A stretch of DNA of 34,714 bases from Stramenopiles sp. TOSAG23-2 (lineage: Eukaryota; Sar), in assembly GCA_900128395.1 (NCBI GenBank), contig LT649348.1, forward strand, positions 1 to 34,714, given 5' to 3'. The notes under the pieces are model-generated. The model was not told the DNA's origin and made no database searches. It saw only the letters and a program-made list of their open reading frames with translations. Below are positions 33,365 through 34,714 of this stretch, one piece after another (within the stretch, counting starts at the first letter, position 1; every line of letters begins with the position of its first letter). Position numbers and translations under genes: made by a program.

Positions 33365-34250
33365 TGAAACGTCGTTAGTAAAGTATGTTCCTGACACTCA
33401 GTTGTCATCAACTTACTCTTAAGTTTGGCTCTATACATGTAAAAATGAGAATCGAACCTACTTTTGTATTAATATTTTAATTGACTCGAGATATATTGTG
33501 TCAACTATACCCCATTTTACAATATATTTTAACATGCTTGAAAAAGGCCTAGAATTCCAAATCGATTTTCATCCACAACAATTTTAACGGGGGCTAGAAA
33601 TCTTCATTGTGAACATGAAACATAAAAAATTTTTACAAAATATCATAGTTTCTATATCGTAGGTGATATATTTAACTTTTCTCCGAGAGAACATGCAATT
33701 GAAACGTCGTTAGTAAAGTATGTTCCTGACACTCAGTTGTCATCAACTTACTCTTAAGTTTGGCTCTATACATGTATAAATGAGAATCGAACCTACTTTT
33801 GTATTAATATTTTAATTGACTAGAGATATATAGTGTTTACTATACCCCATTTTGCAATGTATTTGAACATGCCTGAAAAAGGCCTAGAATTCCAGATCGA
33901 TTTTACATGACATCAATTCTAAATGAAGCTAGAAATCTTCATTGTAAACATGCAACATAAAAAATTTTGATAAAATGTCGTAGTTTCTATATGGTAGGTG
34001 ATATATTTAACTTTTCTCCGAGAGTTTACATGTATAATTATGTTTTTAAATTTTGCATGACATTCTCATGTGCCTGAAAAAGGCCTAGAATTCCAAATCG
34101 ATTTTCATTCACATAAATTCTAAATGGACCTAGAAATCTTCATTTTAAATATGCAACATAAAAAATTTTGATAAAATATCGTAGTTTCTATATGATAGGT
34201 GATATATTTAACTTTTCTCCGAGAGTTTATGTGTATAATTATGTTTTTAA
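33356..34250. repeat. repeat family C, two 335-bp tandem copies plus a partial third
   Basis: Full copies at 33356-33690 and 33691-34025 both start ACATGCAATTGAAACGTCG and end at CTTTTCTCCGAGAG. A partial third copy at about 34065-34250 keeps only the second half, starting at GCCTGAAAAAGGCCTAGAAT. The tail GTGTATAATTATGTTTTTAAA follows copies two and three. The end of B copy two and the start of C copy one overlap (ACATGCAAT), so the families are joined at a shared short word. Confidence 0.95.
33438..33521 (-). other. tRNA-like segment inside repeat C (copy 1)
   Basis: On the minus strand this 84-base segment starts TGTAAAA and ends TTTTACA, a perfect 7-bp closing stem. TG follows, as tRNA positions 8-9, then GGGTATAGTTGAC, which resembles an A-box. 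GTAGG TTCGATT CTCAT then gives a B-box (GGTTCGATTCT, 10 of 11 to the consensus) and a weak T-arm that abuts the closing stem exactly as in a tRNA. The length suits a class II tRNA, but I could not build a convincing anticodon arm. The second copy at 33773-33856 keeps both boxes and 5 of 7 closing pairs. This could be a decayed tRNA or a tRNA-derived SINE head; chance is not excluded. Confidence 0.3.
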
Positions 34251-34290
34251 AGAAAAGTGCTGAAAAAAAAATTTTAATCGCATGTTAGCA

Positions 34291-34701
34291 TGGAGTTAGT
34301 ATTAGAGCACTTTTCCATGTAAATGGTGAAAATCATGAAAGGTTGAAAACTTTCATTAAAATAATTAATATTAGACTTTGAAACGTTGTATATCCGTTAC
34401 TTATTACGTATATAATGTCTGTAGGTCGTGGTCTGGGGAGTTTAACAGTAAAACCATGTTTACTAAACATATCGTGCATTTTGATCATTTACGCAGATTG
34501 GAGTTAGTATTAGAGCACTTTTCCATCGAAATGGTGAAAATCAGGAAAGGTTGAAAACTTTCATTGAAGTTATTAAAATTAGACTTTCAAACGTTGCATA
34601 TCCGTTGTTTATTACGTATAAAATATCTGTAGGTCGTGGTCTGGGGAGTTTAACAGTAAAACCATGTTTACTAAAGATATCGTGCATTTTGATCATTTAC
34701 G
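34291..34701. repeat. repeat family D, two tandem copies of about 205 bp
   Basis: Copies at 34291-34498 and 34499-34701, offset 208 bases. Both contain TGGAGTTAGTATTAGAGCAC near the start and GGTCGTGGTCTGGGGAGTTT in the middle, and run to GATCATTTACG. The second copy is cut at ACG and followed directly by TTAGGGTTAG. No coding frame is seen. Confidence 0.95.
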
Positions 34702-34711
34702 TTAGGGTTAG
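34702..34711 (+). repeat. possible telomere-type TTAGGG motif at window edge
   Basis: The sequence TTAGGGTTAG (one full unit and part of a second) sits at the very end, right after repeat D. The G-rich strand reads outward, as a right-hand chromosome end would. It is followed by AGA, so it is not yet a pure array, and ten bases could be chance. Confidence 0.35.
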
Positions 34712-34714
34712 AGA

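Larger units (their letters stand above)
32122..34714. other. gene-free subtelomere-like repeat region
   Basis: About 2.6 kb after the MDN1 stop hold no supported gene. Four different repeat families (A, B, C, D) each occur as adjacent direct copies. Between 32122 and 32336 lies ordinary AT-rich 3' flank. The arrangement of short tandem families next to TTAGGG sequence is typical of subtelomeric DNA; this is an inference from layout. Confidence 0.6.

Noticed and set aside
1-34714. CRISPR arrays, bacterial operons or prophage genes
   Set aside because: The genes are eukaryotic, and the only repeats are long tandem units or microsatellites without regular spacers.

Overview
The window is a visibly AT-rich nuclear segment of a eukaryote, probably a flagellated protist. 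The evidence is long AAT/AAC trinucleotide runs coding poly-Asn, eukaryote-only ribosome-biogenesis genes (midasin and PWP1), and a cilium-style coiled-coil protein. TAA, TAG and TGA all end genes here, so the standard code applies and ciliate codes are excluded. A TTAGGG-type motif at the extreme right edge fits many stramenopiles and other protists. I cannot name the species.

Layout from left to right. Bases 1-55 are an inverted copy of part of the RNA ligase gene that lies further right. Positions 1054 to about 2200 (minus strand) hold a multi-exon, multi-pass membrane-protein gene with short AT-rich introns. Positions 2424-5561 (plus) encode an RNA ligase of the T4 Rnl1 type with a HAD-like N-terminal domain and an exact 31-codon internal duplication. 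Positions 5790-7823 (minus) encode an unrecognised basic, Asn-rich protein. Positions 8979-12152 (plus) encode a long coiled-coil protein with a short leucine-rich-repeat domain. Positions 12418-14028 (minus) encode PWP1, and 15253-32121 (plus) encode midasin (MDN1/Rea1) in one uninterrupted 5622-codon frame. From 32122 to the end there is no gene, but four families of tandem repeats that look subtelomeric, ending in TTAGGGTTAG.

The large genes alternate in strand, giving convergent pairs (ligase/unknown, coiled-coil/PWP1) and divergent pairs (membrane protein/ligase, unknown/coiled-coil, PWP1/MDN1). PWP1 and MDN1 both serve ribosome production and share one 1.2-kb divergent intergenic region, which itself carries a 123-bp duplication. 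Co-regulation is a reasonable inference.

The less ordinary parts are the HAD-like/RNA-ligase fusion with its identical duplications (one inverted and about 4.9 kb away), and the right-hand repeat array, in which one family carries a tRNA-like segment with A-box-like and B-box-like motifs closed by a 7-bp stem.
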